A stretch of DNA of 64,000 nucleotides from VAXT01 sp038040395 (GTDB lineage: Bacteria > Actinomycetota > Thermoleophilia > Gaiellales > Gaiellaceae): assembly GCA_038040395.1 (NCBI GenBank), contig JBBPIJ010000013.1:7307-71306 (forward strand), written 5' to 3'. The first letter of the stretch is position 1, and each line of letters begins with the position of its first letter. Both the position numbers and the translations under genes were made by a program. Under the pieces are notes generated by a model that saw nothing but the letters and a program-made list of their open reading frames with translations, had not been told where the DNA came from and ran no database searches. Positions 31,410 to 39,451 of the stretch are shown here, piece by piece.

Positions 31410-33983
31410 TTACTCGTACTGCAATGCGTTCAGGACGTTCAGCCGGGCCGCCCGCTGGGCAGGCATGATCGCAGCGACAAGGCCGACGAGCACGGCGACC
31501 AGTGCGAAGAGCAGAAGCGGGACGAGCGGGATCGCATAGCGAACTTCGTACTGGTTGAGAGCGCGCGTCACGAGTGCCGCCAAGAACATCCCGAGCGGGA
31601 GCCCGAGCGCCGCGCCGATGAGCGCGGTGATGACGCTCTCGCTGCCGATCATCACCCTCGCCTGCCAGCGCGTCATCCCGACGGCACGCAGCATCCCAAG
31701 CTCGCGGGTCCTCTCGAAGACCGCGAGCGCAAGCGTGTTCACCATTCCGAAGATGCTGATGATCACCGAGAGCGCCAGCAACACGTAGAGCATGATCAGG
31801 AACTGGTTGAACTCCTTGTCCTGCTCGCGGATCCAGGATTCCCGGGTCTGCACCTTCGCGTCCGGGAACTTGGCGAGTGCCGCTTCGAGCGGCTTCTCAG
31901 CCTCCGCATCGGGGGCACCCGGCACGTTCACGAATGTGAACTGGTTGCGCGGCCGGTCGTAGAGGGAATCGAACTTCTCTTCGAGGATGCTGACCGACCC
32001 GAGCAGCGGATAGAAAGGCGGCGGCTTGTAGATCGCCTTCACAGTGAGGCTGGCCGACCGGCCTGAGCCGGAGAGCAGCTCGAACCGATCGCCAACCGCA
32101 AGCTTCTCATCCTCGGCAAAGCCCTTTTCGAGGATCGCGCCGTCCTCGCCGAGACTCTGAAGCCTCGCGTCTGAGCCCTCTGCCCAGTCGAAGTTGTAGA
32201 CCGACGTGATCCTGTCGGGCTCGATCCCCGTGACGTACTTGTCCGTCCCGGCAACCTTGCCGAGCTCCGAGCGCACGCTCGTCGCCAGCTCGACGCCTGG
32301 CGCCGCAGCCGCGGCGTCGCCCGCGCCGGACACGAAAGGAATGAACCCATCCTGGGAGGTCACGACGAAATCGGCCTTGACCTGATCCTCGATCGCACCG
32401 CGATTGGAGGCCTTCATCCCGTTGGCAAGCACGGCGACGAACGTGACTAGCGCGAGGCCGATCATGAGCGCCGCGGCGGTCGAGGCGGTCCGCCCAGGGT
32501 TCCGGAGCGTATTGCGCCGCGCCAGGTAGCCGGAAATGCCGGCGAGCTTCTCACCGGGAACGCCGACGACCGCCGCCAGGGGGCGAACGAGCTTCGGCGA
32601 GATCATGGCCACTCCGACGAACAGGAGCAGCACGCCCAGAGCCATCGTCAGCAGCCGGTCGCCAATCGCGAGCTCGTCCGTGAACATCGACCGCGCGAGG
32701 AGCAGGAGGGAAATGACGATCAGGGCCCCGGCGATGTACGGCGAGAAACGTGAGAAACGACCGCGCGGCAGCTCGGCTCCCTCCCGGACGGCGAGGATCG
32801 GGGAAATACGCGTGGCGCGGATCGACGGCACGAAGGCGGCCAGGACCGTGACGACGATCCCGATCAGGAATGCGACGACCACGGTGCGGGTGGCAATCAC
32901 CATGTTCGTGGTCGGCAAGTCCAGGTTGAGCACGCCGAAGAGCCAGTCCAGCCCGTAGGCGAGCCCGATCCCGAGCGCGAAGCCGATCACCGAGGCGATG
33001 CCGCCGATGATGAGCGCTTCCAGCAGCACAGCGCGGCGGATCTGCTTGCGCGATGCGCCGATCGTTCGCAGCGTGGCGAGCTCGCGTGTCCGCTGCGCCA
33101 CGGTGATCGACATCGTGTTGAAGATGACGAAAGCGCCAACGAAGAGAGCGACGCCTCCAAAAGCGAGCAGGAAGTACCGGATGAAGCTCACGAACTCGGA
33201 CACTTCGGAAGCGTCTTCGTCTGCTTGCTCGAGACCGGTCTGGACCTGGGCCGTCGGCGGCAGGATCGGCTTGATGCCTGCGACGAGCTCCTCCGGGCTC
33301 ACCCCTTCCTTGGCCGCGATCGAGATGGCGTCGAACTGGCCCTGGCGCTCGAGTAGCTCCTGCGCCACGGGAATCGTGAAGACCGCGAAGGTCGCAGTGC
33401 CGAGGGAGCTGACGCTTCCATATTGCGCGACGCCGACGACCCGAAACGGCCGCACCGGCTTCAACGTGCCGATGCGCACGGTGTCGCCGACCCCGTAGCC
33501 CTGCTCGTCCGTGGTCCCTGCGTCGATCACTACCTCGTCGCGGCCGGTGGGCCAATTGCCCTCGACGAGCCTGAGCGGGTTGAAGATAGACAGCGAGGGA
33601 TCGATCCCGAAGCCGAACGACGGCGCTCCGCGAGTGTTGATCGCCTTTCCGTCCGGCTTGAGAATCTTGGTCGCGGTCTCGTCGATAACGCTTCCGGTCG
33701 CCGCCTCGACGCTGTCGAGCCCGCGCACGCGCTGGAGCAGCGAGTCCGGGACGCCGGGTGCTTCAGCCGTATCCCCCTCGAACGAGATGTCCGGCGCCTT
33801 GCCGCTGATCACCGCATCGGTGTTGACGTACGACTCGACGAAGATCGTGTCGAAGGCCTTGTCGATCGTGTCGGTCAGGACGAAAGTGCCGCTCACCATC
33901 GCCACGCCGAGCACGATCGCGAGCGCTGTCAGCGACGCACGAAACTTCCGCCCCGCAAGACCCTTGAGAGCGACCCGGATCAC
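31410..33983 (-). CDS. ABC transporter permease with two FtsX domains
   Basis: 857 aa. Ten membrane segments in the FtsX/MacB-type plan: an N-terminal helix (about 17-38), a large extracytoplasmic MacB-PCD-like domain (about 40-245), FtsX domain 1 (about 255-395), a central helix pair, a second extracytoplasmic domain (about 480-715) and FtsX domain 2 (about 725-850). The stop is followed by nothing else in the operon. With the ATPase (33980-34738, ATGA overlap) it makes a complete type VII ABC system that exports lipoprotein, peptide or toxic compounds, or transmits force to wall hydrolases. Confidence 0.88.
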   Translation of the reverse strand: MIRVALKGLAGRKFRASLTALAIVLGVAMVSGTFVLTDTIDKAFDTIFVESYVNTDAVISGKAPDISFEGDTAEAPGVPDSLLQRVRGLDSVEAATGSVIDETATKILKPDGKAINTRGAPSFGFGIDPSLSIFNPLRLVEGNWPTGRDEVVIDAGTTDEQGYGVGDTVRIGTLKPVRPFRVVGVAQYGSVSSLGTATFAVFTIPVAQELLERQGQFDAISIAAKEGVSPEELVAGIKPILPPTAQVQTGLEQADEDASEVSEFVSFIRYFLLAFGGVALFVGAFVIFNTMSITVAQRTRELATLRTIGASRKQIRRAVLLEALIIGGIASVIGFALGIGLAYGLDWLFGVLNLDLPTTNMVIATRTVVVAFLIGIVVTVLAAFVPSIRATRISPILAVREGAELPRGRFSRFSPYIAGALIVISLLLLARSMFTDELAIGDRLLTMALGVLLLFVGVAMISPKLVRPLAAVVGVPGEKLAGISGYLARRNTLRNPGRTASTAAALMIGLALVTFVAVLANGMKASNRGAIEDQVKADFVVTSQDGFIPFVSGAGDAAAAAPGVELATSVRSELGKVAGTDKYVTGIEPDRITSVYNFDWAEGSDARLQSLGEDGAILEKGFAEDEKLAVGDRFELLSGSGRSASLTVKAIYKPPPFYPLLGSVSILEEKFDSLYDRPRNQFTFVNVPGAPDAEAEKPLEAALAKFPDAKVQTRESWIREQDKEFNQFLIMLYVLLALSVIISIFGMVNTLALAVFERTRELGMLRAVGMTRWQARVMIGSESVITALIGAALGLPLGMFLAALVTRALNQYEVRYAIPLVPLLLFALVAVLVGLVAAIMPAQRAARLNVLNALQYE

Positions 33984-34738
33984 GCGAGGGTGACTTCCCG
34001 GATCGTGTCGAGAATCTCCTCCTCGCCCGCCCTGCCGAGATCCTTGATGATCCGGCCGTCCGCGAGGAAGAGGATGCGGTCGGCCGCGGCCGCGGCACGG
34101 GCTTCGTGGGTCACCATCACCATCGTCTGCCCAAAGTTTTCGACCGACTCGTGGAGGAGCTCGAGGATCTCGCCGCCCGTCTTGGAGTCCAGGTTGCCCG
34201 TCGGCTCATCGGCGAAGACCACCGTCGGCTTCGACACGAGGGCCCGGGCAATCGCGACACGCTGCTGCTGGCCACCCGAAAGCTCGGACGGCCGGTGGGT
34301 CAGCCTGTCGGCGAGTCCGACCCGCTTGATGAGATCGGCGAGGAAGGCGCTGTCCGCTTTCTGGCCGGCGAGCGACAGCGGCAGCACGATGTTCTCCTCG
34401 GCCGTCAGCATCGGCAGGAGGTTGAAGAACTGGAAGATGAAGCCGATGTGCCGGCGGCGGATCTTCGTGATCTCCTTGTCGTTCAATTCCCCGAGCCGCG
34501 TGCCGGCGATCGTCACATAGCCTGCGGTCGGCCGGTCGAGCGCGGCCAAGATGTGCATGAGCGTCGACTTGCCCGAGCCCGACGGACCCATGACGGCGGT
34601 GAGCTTCCCCGCCTCGATGTCGAGCGTGACGTCTGTGAGCGCGTCGACCGCCGTGTCGCCCTCTCCATAGCGGCGTGAGATGTCGTGTGCGGTCACGACT
34701 GGGCCGGCGCCGTTTCCTTCAGGCTGTGCGTTCACCAA
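33980..34738 (-). CDS. ABC transporter ATP-binding protein (LolD/MacB type)
   Basis: 252 aa. Walker A GPSGSGKST, Q-loop FIFQFFNLLPMLTAEENI, signature LSGGQQQRVAIARAL, Walker B VVFADEPTGNLD and H-loop MVTHEA are intact. The family marker KSTLMHILAALDRPTAG fits the MacB/LolD group that pairs with FtsX-type permeases. The upstream region (34739-34890) should hold the operon promoter. Cytoplasmic, energises the permease at 31410-33983. Confidence 0.92.
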   Translation of the reverse strand: MVNAQPEGNGAGPVVTAHDISRRYGEGDTAVDALTDVTLDIEAGKLTAVMGPSGSGKSTLMHILAALDRPTAGYVTIAGTRLGELNDKEITKIRRRHIGFIFQFFNLLPMLTAEENIVLPLSLAGQKADSAFLADLIKRVGLADRLTHRPSELSGGQQQRVAIARALVSKPTVVFADEPTGNLDSKTGGEILELLHESVENFGQTMVMVTHEARAAAAADRILFLADGRIIKDLGRAGEEEILDTIREVTLA

Positions 34739-34894
34739 GGCTCCCTCGTTGTTAGCGGCAACTAAGTTCGATCGAAGCTAGTCGAAACGCCCCGCGCCCG
34801 CAAGTGTCCCTACGCAAGGCTGACCCGCCAGTTCTGAACTGGCCGAATCTAGCAAGCACCGCAATCGCAGGGGCGGCGGCCGCGGCGGGCTTTG

Positions 34895-35242
34895 TCAGGC
34901 GGCGAGCGTGAGCTGGTCGCCCACGGCCAGCCCGCGCCGAGAGCTCTCGCCTGCGGGTAGCTCGAGGACAGCCTTCGCCCCCCGACGCGAGGCGGAGCGC
35001 CACGGATCGATCGTGTCCTCGATCCTGAGCACGACGAGCGCGCGGTCGAGGAAGACGACGTCGATCGGGAACCGCATGAAGAACGTGTGGATCGACGAGG
35101 CGGGCCGGAGCAGGAGACCTTCTCCCTGCTCCAGCCCGTCCCGTCCGAGCAGACCCCTCAGACGGGTGACCGGGGAGTCGGCGAGCGTGCACCGCTCGCA
35201 CACGACAGTCCCGTCTTCCCGTCTGAGGGTCAGCTCTGCCAT
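34895..35242 (-). CDS. DUF192 family protein
   Basis: 115 aa, no signal peptide. The DUF192 pattern is clear: TRLRGLLGRDGLEQGEGLLLRP, SIHTFFMRFPIDVVFLD, AKAVLELPAGESSRRGLAVGD. The family is small, often envelope-associated, of unknown biochemical role. Start ATG at 35242 touches the upstream stop (TAGATG), so it is translationally coupled to the M15-like gene. Confidence 0.85.
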   Translation of the reverse strand: MAELTLRREDGTVVCERCTLADSPVTRLRGLLGRDGLEQGEGLLLRPASSIHTFFMRFPIDVVFLDRALVVLRIEDTIDPWRSASRRGAKAVLELPAGESSRRGLAVGDQLTLAA

Positions 35243-36676
35243 CTAGAACCCGACGTGAATGTGGTCGTCGTGGTTGGCGAGCGGGAACGAAGGCCCGCCC
35301 AGCCCGAGCAGGGAGATGACCTGCCTCGGCTGCATCTCGGCCGGCAGCAGCAGGATGTTGCGCACTGCGTGCTCGGTGATCCCGCCCGGCCGGCTGTTCC
35401 CCATGATCGAGGTATTGCCGACAACCGAGAGGTCGGCCGCGAGGCCGAAGATGTGCGCCGAGATCACGCCCGGTCGCGCATACAGCCGGTGCCCGCTGAT
35501 CAGGCACGAGACGGTCACCTGCCCGTGCGCCTCCGCGAGATACGCGATGAGCGCAAGGACCCGGATGTTCACGCGGCCGGCCTGGATGTCGGACCGCCCA
35601 CCCGGATAGATCGTGATCCTACGGTCGTTCAGGATTCGCTTCGAGAGGGACGGCTTTGCCCAGTCGAAGCCCTTGACGAGCGCCCTCAAGCCGACGGCCC
35701 GATAGAGGTTCTGCAAGGCGATCGTGCGGTCGGCGAACGTCGTGCGGCCTTCGAGTGAGAGCACCGAGCTCCATGCGTTGCGCTCGGAATGAAGCGAGTG
35801 GAGTCGCTTCGTCAGCGTCAGGAGGCGTGCCTTGGACGCGGGCGTAGCGCCCCGCTCACCACTCGCGCGGAGAACGGCGAGCGTGAGTGCCCAATCGACG
35901 TGGTTCCTCGCGGAGATGCGTGCGAGCTGCCAGGCGAACGCCGGCTTCAGGCGACGCGACGGCGGTGTCGGATCGGGTAGGACGCGGTTCAGCCAGATCG
36001 TCGCGGCCACATTGGGCTCGTCGACTTCCGGCTCGAGGTCAAACGGCGCGCGCTGCGCCTTGGACTGCGCCTCGATGACGGGCGACCCGTGGTTGAGCTT
36101 TGCTGCGGGCGTCTCGCCTGTCCCGGCGTGCGTCTTCTGCAGAGCGGGTGCGCTGGCACCGCTGACCCCTGCCTGAGCCTTCTTGCTCAGCGCCGACTGA
36201 ACGCCTGCGTTCTGAGAGAGGTCGGCTGTGCCCTGCTGCTCGGCAGGAGCTACGACCGGGGATCGGTCAGCCGGGGTGTCGAAGTCGTTCTCCGGCGCGG
36301 CGGCCGGCTGTGGGTCGGCCTCGCCGAGCGCTGGTGCCTCGGGCGCGGCCTCGGACGACGCGGATGACGGATCCTGGGTCGCCGTAGTGTCGGTCGTCGT
36401 CTCGGACGACAGCGCCGTCTCCTCGCTGCCCTGATCGAGCAGCTTGGTCACGCTGTTGCCCGCTCCCGCGGACAGGGCAGCGCCTGCGAAGAAGAGCGTT
36501 GCGAACGCAAGGCTCGCGGCGACCTTTCTCGGCGCGACCCGAACGTTCTTCCTACGCGAGGAAATGACGAGCCGGCTTCGCTCCCGTCGCACTACGGCGC
36601 TCAGAAGCGACAGCGCAGCCGCGAGGAAGAGCGTGTGGATGAGGCCCTTCCTACCTGGTTGTCTCCGTTGTGGCAT
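35243..36676 (-). CDS. Exported protein with C-terminal M15-like peptidase/hedgehog fold domain
   Basis: 477 aa from ATG 36676 (GGAG upstream; the frame is open to 36751). A hydrophobic segment at about 45-65 (VAASLAFATLFFAGAALSAG) is followed by a long Ala/Ser/Pro/Glu-rich linker (about 80-210) and a helical domain (about 225-350). The last ~110 residues look like a DD-peptidase fold: SAHIFGLAADLSVVGN gives SxHxxGxAxDL and HDDHIHVGF the closing zinc ligand. Predicted wall-active or wall-binding exported protein. A structured leader resembling the c-di-AMP riboswitch lies upstream at 36819-36936, and DUF192 follows in the same operon. Confidence 0.75.
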   Translation of the reverse strand: MPQRRQPGRKGLIHTLFLAAALSLLSAVVRRERSRLVISSRRKNVRVAPRKVAASLAFATLFFAGAALSAGAGNSVTKLLDQGSEETALSSETTTDTTATQDPSSASSEAAPEAPALGEADPQPAAAPENDFDTPADRSPVVAPAEQQGTADLSQNAGVQSALSKKAQAGVSGASAPALQKTHAGTGETPAAKLNHGSPVIEAQSKAQRAPFDLEPEVDEPNVAATIWLNRVLPDPTPPSRRLKPAFAWQLARISARNHVDWALTLAVLRASGERGATPASKARLLTLTKRLHSLHSERNAWSSVLSLEGRTTFADRTIALQNLYRAVGLRALVKGFDWAKPSLSKRILNDRRITIYPGGRSDIQAGRVNIRVLALIAYLAEAHGQVTVSCLISGHRLYARPGVISAHIFGLAADLSVVGNTSIMGNSRPGGITEHAVRNILLLPAEMQPRQVISLLGLGGPSFPLANHDDHIHVGF

Positions 36677-37062
36677 TGCCTTGCTCCGTTCGTTCGAGCG
36701 CCGAGGCCGCCACACCGGCGCGGGATCCCTTGATGACATCCGCGGCCGCAACGGAATCGAGACGACTATCGGCCTACGCGGGCGGAGCCGCTCACTCGAT
36801 CTGAGGAAAAGCCGTGCGAATCACTATCCCGAGGGATTAGCAGGCAACGCGCCTGGGCGATGAGTGGGATCGACTGAGCCATCAGGCGGCGCGGCCACGC
36901 CGAAGACGTAGTTCCGGAGGTTTCCCCGGCGTGACCAAACAATTCGCCCCTACATTCCGAGGCTTTTCACCTGATCCTCGCCTCGCCACCCCTTCTTTCT
37001 CTAGCCGTAATGTGTTGGCGCGCCCGAAGGCACGCCTGATTCAGAGAAGGGAGGTGAATCAG
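36677..37062. other. 386-bp divergent intergenic region
   Basis: No supported coding sequence. It holds the structured leader at 36819-36936 (minus strand) and must hold the promoter of the Tad operon (plus strand, probably within 36940-37050) and that of the M15-like gene. A short spacer of no visible feature covers 36677-36818. Confidence 0.6.
36819..36936 (-). promoter_or_regulatory. Structured leader, possible ydaO-type (c-di-AMP) riboswitch
   Basis: Read on the minus strand: GGTCAC (36931-36936) pairs with GTGATT (36819-36824) as a closing helix. Inside are CGGGGAAACC near the 5' side, CACTCATCGCCC, a small AGGC/GCCT hairpin and GCTAATCCCTCGGGAT near the 3' side. Order and ~88-nt spacing match the ydaO core (GGGGAACC ... 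CATNGCCC ... GCTAACCTCG), but the GGGGTGAATC box is poor (GGCGTGGCC). The downstream gene is wall-related, as is typical for this riboswitch in actinobacteria. Confidence 0.4.
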
Positions 37063-37224
37063 GTGCTGAAGCTTTTCAACGCGTTCAGGCGCGAGGAGGG
37101 TCAGACGATGGCCGAATACGGTGTCGTTCTAGCCGTAATTACGATCGCCGTCTTCGGCGCACTCGCGCTCCTCTCCGGCAACATCGTCGCCGCTATCACG
37201 AGGGTCGCCGGGATCATTACGTAG
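37063..37224 (+). CDS. flp: Flp-type type IVb prepilin
   Basis: 53 aa from GTG 37063 (GGGAGG 6-8 nt upstream; GTG 37054 lies too close to that site). Short leader, then the prepilin site G/QTMAEYGVVLAVI with Glu at +5 and Tyr at +6, and a hydrophobic helix to the end. It is the major pilin subunit of the Flp/Tad pilus, processed by a prepilin peptidase not found in this window. First gene of the operon; a hairpin follows it, which fits a surplus of pilin message. Confidence 0.88.
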   Translation: MLKLFNAFRREEGQTMAEYGVVLAVITIAVFGALALLSGNIVAAITRVAGIIT

Positions 37225-37247
37225 GTGCAAGGAATGGCATGGCACTA

Positions 37248-37277
37248 AGGCGGGCTCTTCTCACGAAGGGCCCGCCT
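37248..37277 (+). other. Hairpin between flp and tadE
   Basis: A 13-bp stem (AGGCGGGCTCTTC with GAAGGGCCCGCCT, one G-U pair) around TCAC, 24 nt past the flp stop, with no U tract. It could be an mRNA stabiliser, processing site or weak terminator. Confidence 0.6.
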
Positions 37278-37316
37278 CCCTCAACTAAGCGGAGCATTAA
37301 TCCGAAGATTTCCAAG

Positions 37317-37709
37317 ATGAACAGAAGAATTTCACTCAGAGACCAGCAAGGACAATCGATGACGGAGTTCGCCCTCGTTCTCCCCATCATCGCCCTCTTG
37401 CTGTTCGGGGTCATCCAGTTCGGAATCGTGTTCAACAACTACATCACGTTGACCGATGCCACCCGAGCTGGAGCGCGCAAGGCCGCGGTTTCGCGGCGCG
37501 CCCCGGATCCAGTTGGCGCGTGCGTCGCAGCGATCCGGAGCTCTGCGCGCAACCTGACGCAATCGAGCCTCACTCCCGACTGCCAGTCGACCTGGCTGCC
37601 CGGAGAAGACGTGCGCGTCACTGCGACTTACCCGTACTCAATCAGCCTGCTCGGGGTCTTCCAGAAGTCGGGAAATCTTACGAGCACTACAACGGAGCGA
37701 GTCGAATGA
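37317..37709 (+). CDS. tadE: TadE-like pseudopilin
   Basis: 130 aa from ATG 37317. The N-terminus has a prepilin-like site QG/QSMTEFALVLPIIALLLF with Glu +5, followed by the TadE domain FGIVFNNYITLTDATRAGARKAA. Minor pseudopilin of the Tad pilus. ATGA overlap with the next gene. Confidence 0.85.
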   Translation: MNRRISLRDQQGQSMTEFALVLPIIALLLFGVIQFGIVFNNYITLTDATRAGARKAAVSRRAPDPVGACVAAIRSSARNLTQSSLTPDCQSTWLPGEDVRVTATYPYSISLLGVFQKSGNLTSTTTERVE

Positions 37710-38659
37710 AAATCAACAGCAACGAACGCGGACAGTCCATGGTCTTGGCCGTCATCTTCCTCACGGTGCTGATGGGTATGTCGGCACTCGTCCTCGACGT
37801 CGGCTCCTGGTACAGAGCGCACCGCGCCGCCCAGTCGACTGCCGACGCCTCGGCTCTGGCCGCCGCCCAGGGACTGACGGACACGAGCTTGGCCACCTCG
37901 CTCGCCACAAGCTACGCCAACAAGAACGGAGGCGGTATCGCGCCATCCGGGGGCATCGTGTTCTCGACTCAGTGGATGCCGAATGACACGGTCGCCGTCA
38001 AGGTGACGCGACCGGCCCCGGGGTTCTTCGCGAAGGTGTTCGGAATCACATCGGTGAACGTGACCGGGCGCGCGACCGCCCGTGCATACAGGGTCGCCTC
38101 GGCACGGTACGTGGCGCCGATCGTCGTCCATTACAAGCATCCGCTGCTGAACTGCACCCGGTCGGCCAGCCCAAAGTGCAATCCAGTGTTCGGCGTCACG
38201 ACGACGCTGAACCTCGAGGATCTGCACCAGCCCGGCGGAGGCGACGGCTCCGGAGCCTTCGGCCTGATCAACCTGAACCCGCTCGATGACAACGGAAACA
38301 TCGGCGCGGGCACCCTCGCCGGTTGGCTGACGAACGGCTACGACAAGGACATGCCGCTCGGGCATTACCACTCGGCGCCGTCCGCGAACTTCAACAACTC
38401 GCAGTTCGACGCGGCACTCGATTCGGTCCTCGGAAAGGAAGTGCTCTTTCCGGTCTACCGAAAGCTCACCGGCCCAGGCTCGAATGCGCAGTACGACATC
38501 ATCGGCTGGATCGGTTTCATCATCCGGTCGTACTCCACGGGGGGAAGCAACGGGACGCTCACCGGCGAATTCACTCGCTACATCGCCGAGGGGATCACGG
38601 TTGAGAACTCGGGCGGTCCGCCCGATACAGGTGTCCACGAGATTGAGCTAGTCAACTAA
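37706..38659 (+). CDS. TadG-like pilus assembly protein without VWA domain
   Basis: 317 aa from ATG 37706 (overlaps the tadE stop). The N-terminus ERGQSMVLAVIFLTVLMGMSALVLDVGSWYRAHRAAQSTADASALAAAQG is the TadG/TadE-like (DUF2134-type) segment, with a hydrophobic helix after GQSM. The remaining ~270 residues are extracytoplasmic, beta-rich and Gly/Asn-rich with two Cys (LNCTRS, PKCNPV). TadG of proteobacteria usually carries a VWA domain at its C-terminus; none is visible here. See the VWA fused to TadB at 42089. Confidence 0.7.
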   Translation: MKINSNERGQSMVLAVIFLTVLMGMSALVLDVGSWYRAHRAAQSTADASALAAAQGLTDTSLATSLATSYANKNGGGIAPSGGIVFSTQWMPNDTVAVKVTRPAPGFFAKVFGITSVNVTGRATARAYRVASARYVAPIVVHYKHPLLNCTRSASPKCNPVFGVTTTLNLEDLHQPGGGDGSGAFGLINLNPLDDNGNIGAGTLAGWLTNGYDKDMPLGHYHSAPSANFNNSQFDAALDSVLGKEVLFPVYRKLTGPGSNAQYDIIGWIGFIIRSYSTGGSNGTLTGEFTRYIAEGITVENSGGPPDTGVHEIELVN

Positions 38660-38686
38660 AACGACGAAGGAGAGAGAACCGCCGCC

Positions 38687-39451
38687 ATGACATATCGACT
38701 TCGCAACATCGGAATCGCGGTCGCGCTCGCGATCGTCGCCGCCCTGCTGACGACGTTTTACGTCACGAACTACAAGCGCACGGTCCAGCAGGGCGAGGAG
38801 AACGTGTCCGTCTACGTCGCCTCCCACGACATCGCGCTCGGAACGTCGGGCGCAGAAGTAGCCCAACGCGACATGCTGCGCGTCGAGCATGTGGCACGGC
38901 GGAGCGTCGTGCCGGGCGCGATCTCGAAGCCGGACCAGATCGGAGACCTCGTCGCGGTCGAGCCGATCTACGCCGGCGAGCAGGTCTCGACCAGGCGCTT
39001 CCGCACAAAGGAGGAGCAAGGGATCCTCTCCCAGCTGAAGGGCAACATGCGCGCGGTCCAGATCTCAGGTACCGACGGCGAGCTACTCGCCGGCACGCTC
39101 GTCGCGGGTAACCGCGTCGACGTGCTCGGAAACTGGACCTTCCCCGAAGGGAAGCAGACTCACGTGGCACGCGTCGTGCTCCGCGATCTGCTCGTCCTCC
39201 AGGCACCCGACACGACCAAGCTCCAGAGCAAGATCGGGGCCAATCCCAACGAGCCCTTCTCGGTCATGCTCGCCGTCACCGACGCGCAGGCTCAGAAGCT
39301 GTGGTGGGTCGTGAAGAACGGCGACTGGTCACTCCAGCTGCGCCCGGTCACGGACGCGGCCGACAGTCCCGACAGCTACGAGAACTCGGGCTCTCTGCTC
39401 GCGGACGGTCTCCGGGCCGGCGCGCGCAGGCGCCTCACAGGAGGCAACTGA
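38687..39451 (+). CDS. cpaB: CpaB/RcpC-like pilus assembly protein
   Basis: 254 aa. N-terminal membrane helix (IGIAVALAIVAALLTTFYV), then an SAF domain (VSVYVASHDIALGTSGAEV...LVAVEPIYAGEQVSTRRF) and the RcpC region (LLAGTLVAGNRVDVLG). CpaB normally acts with a secretin in diderms; here it may tie the machinery to the wall. Its stop overlaps the next start (TGATG). Confidence 0.85.
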   Translation: MTYRLRNIGIAVALAIVAALLTTFYVTNYKRTVQQGEENVSVYVASHDIALGTSGAEVAQRDMLRVEHVARRSVVPGAISKPDQIGDLVAVEPIYAGEQVSTRRFRTKEEQGILSQLKGNMRAVQISGTDGELLAGTLVAGNRVDVLGNWTFPEGKQTHVARVVLRDLLVLQAPDTTKLQSKIGANPNEPFSVMLAVTDAQAQKLWWVVKNGDWSLQLRPVTDAADSPDSYENSGSLLADGLRAGARRRLTGGN

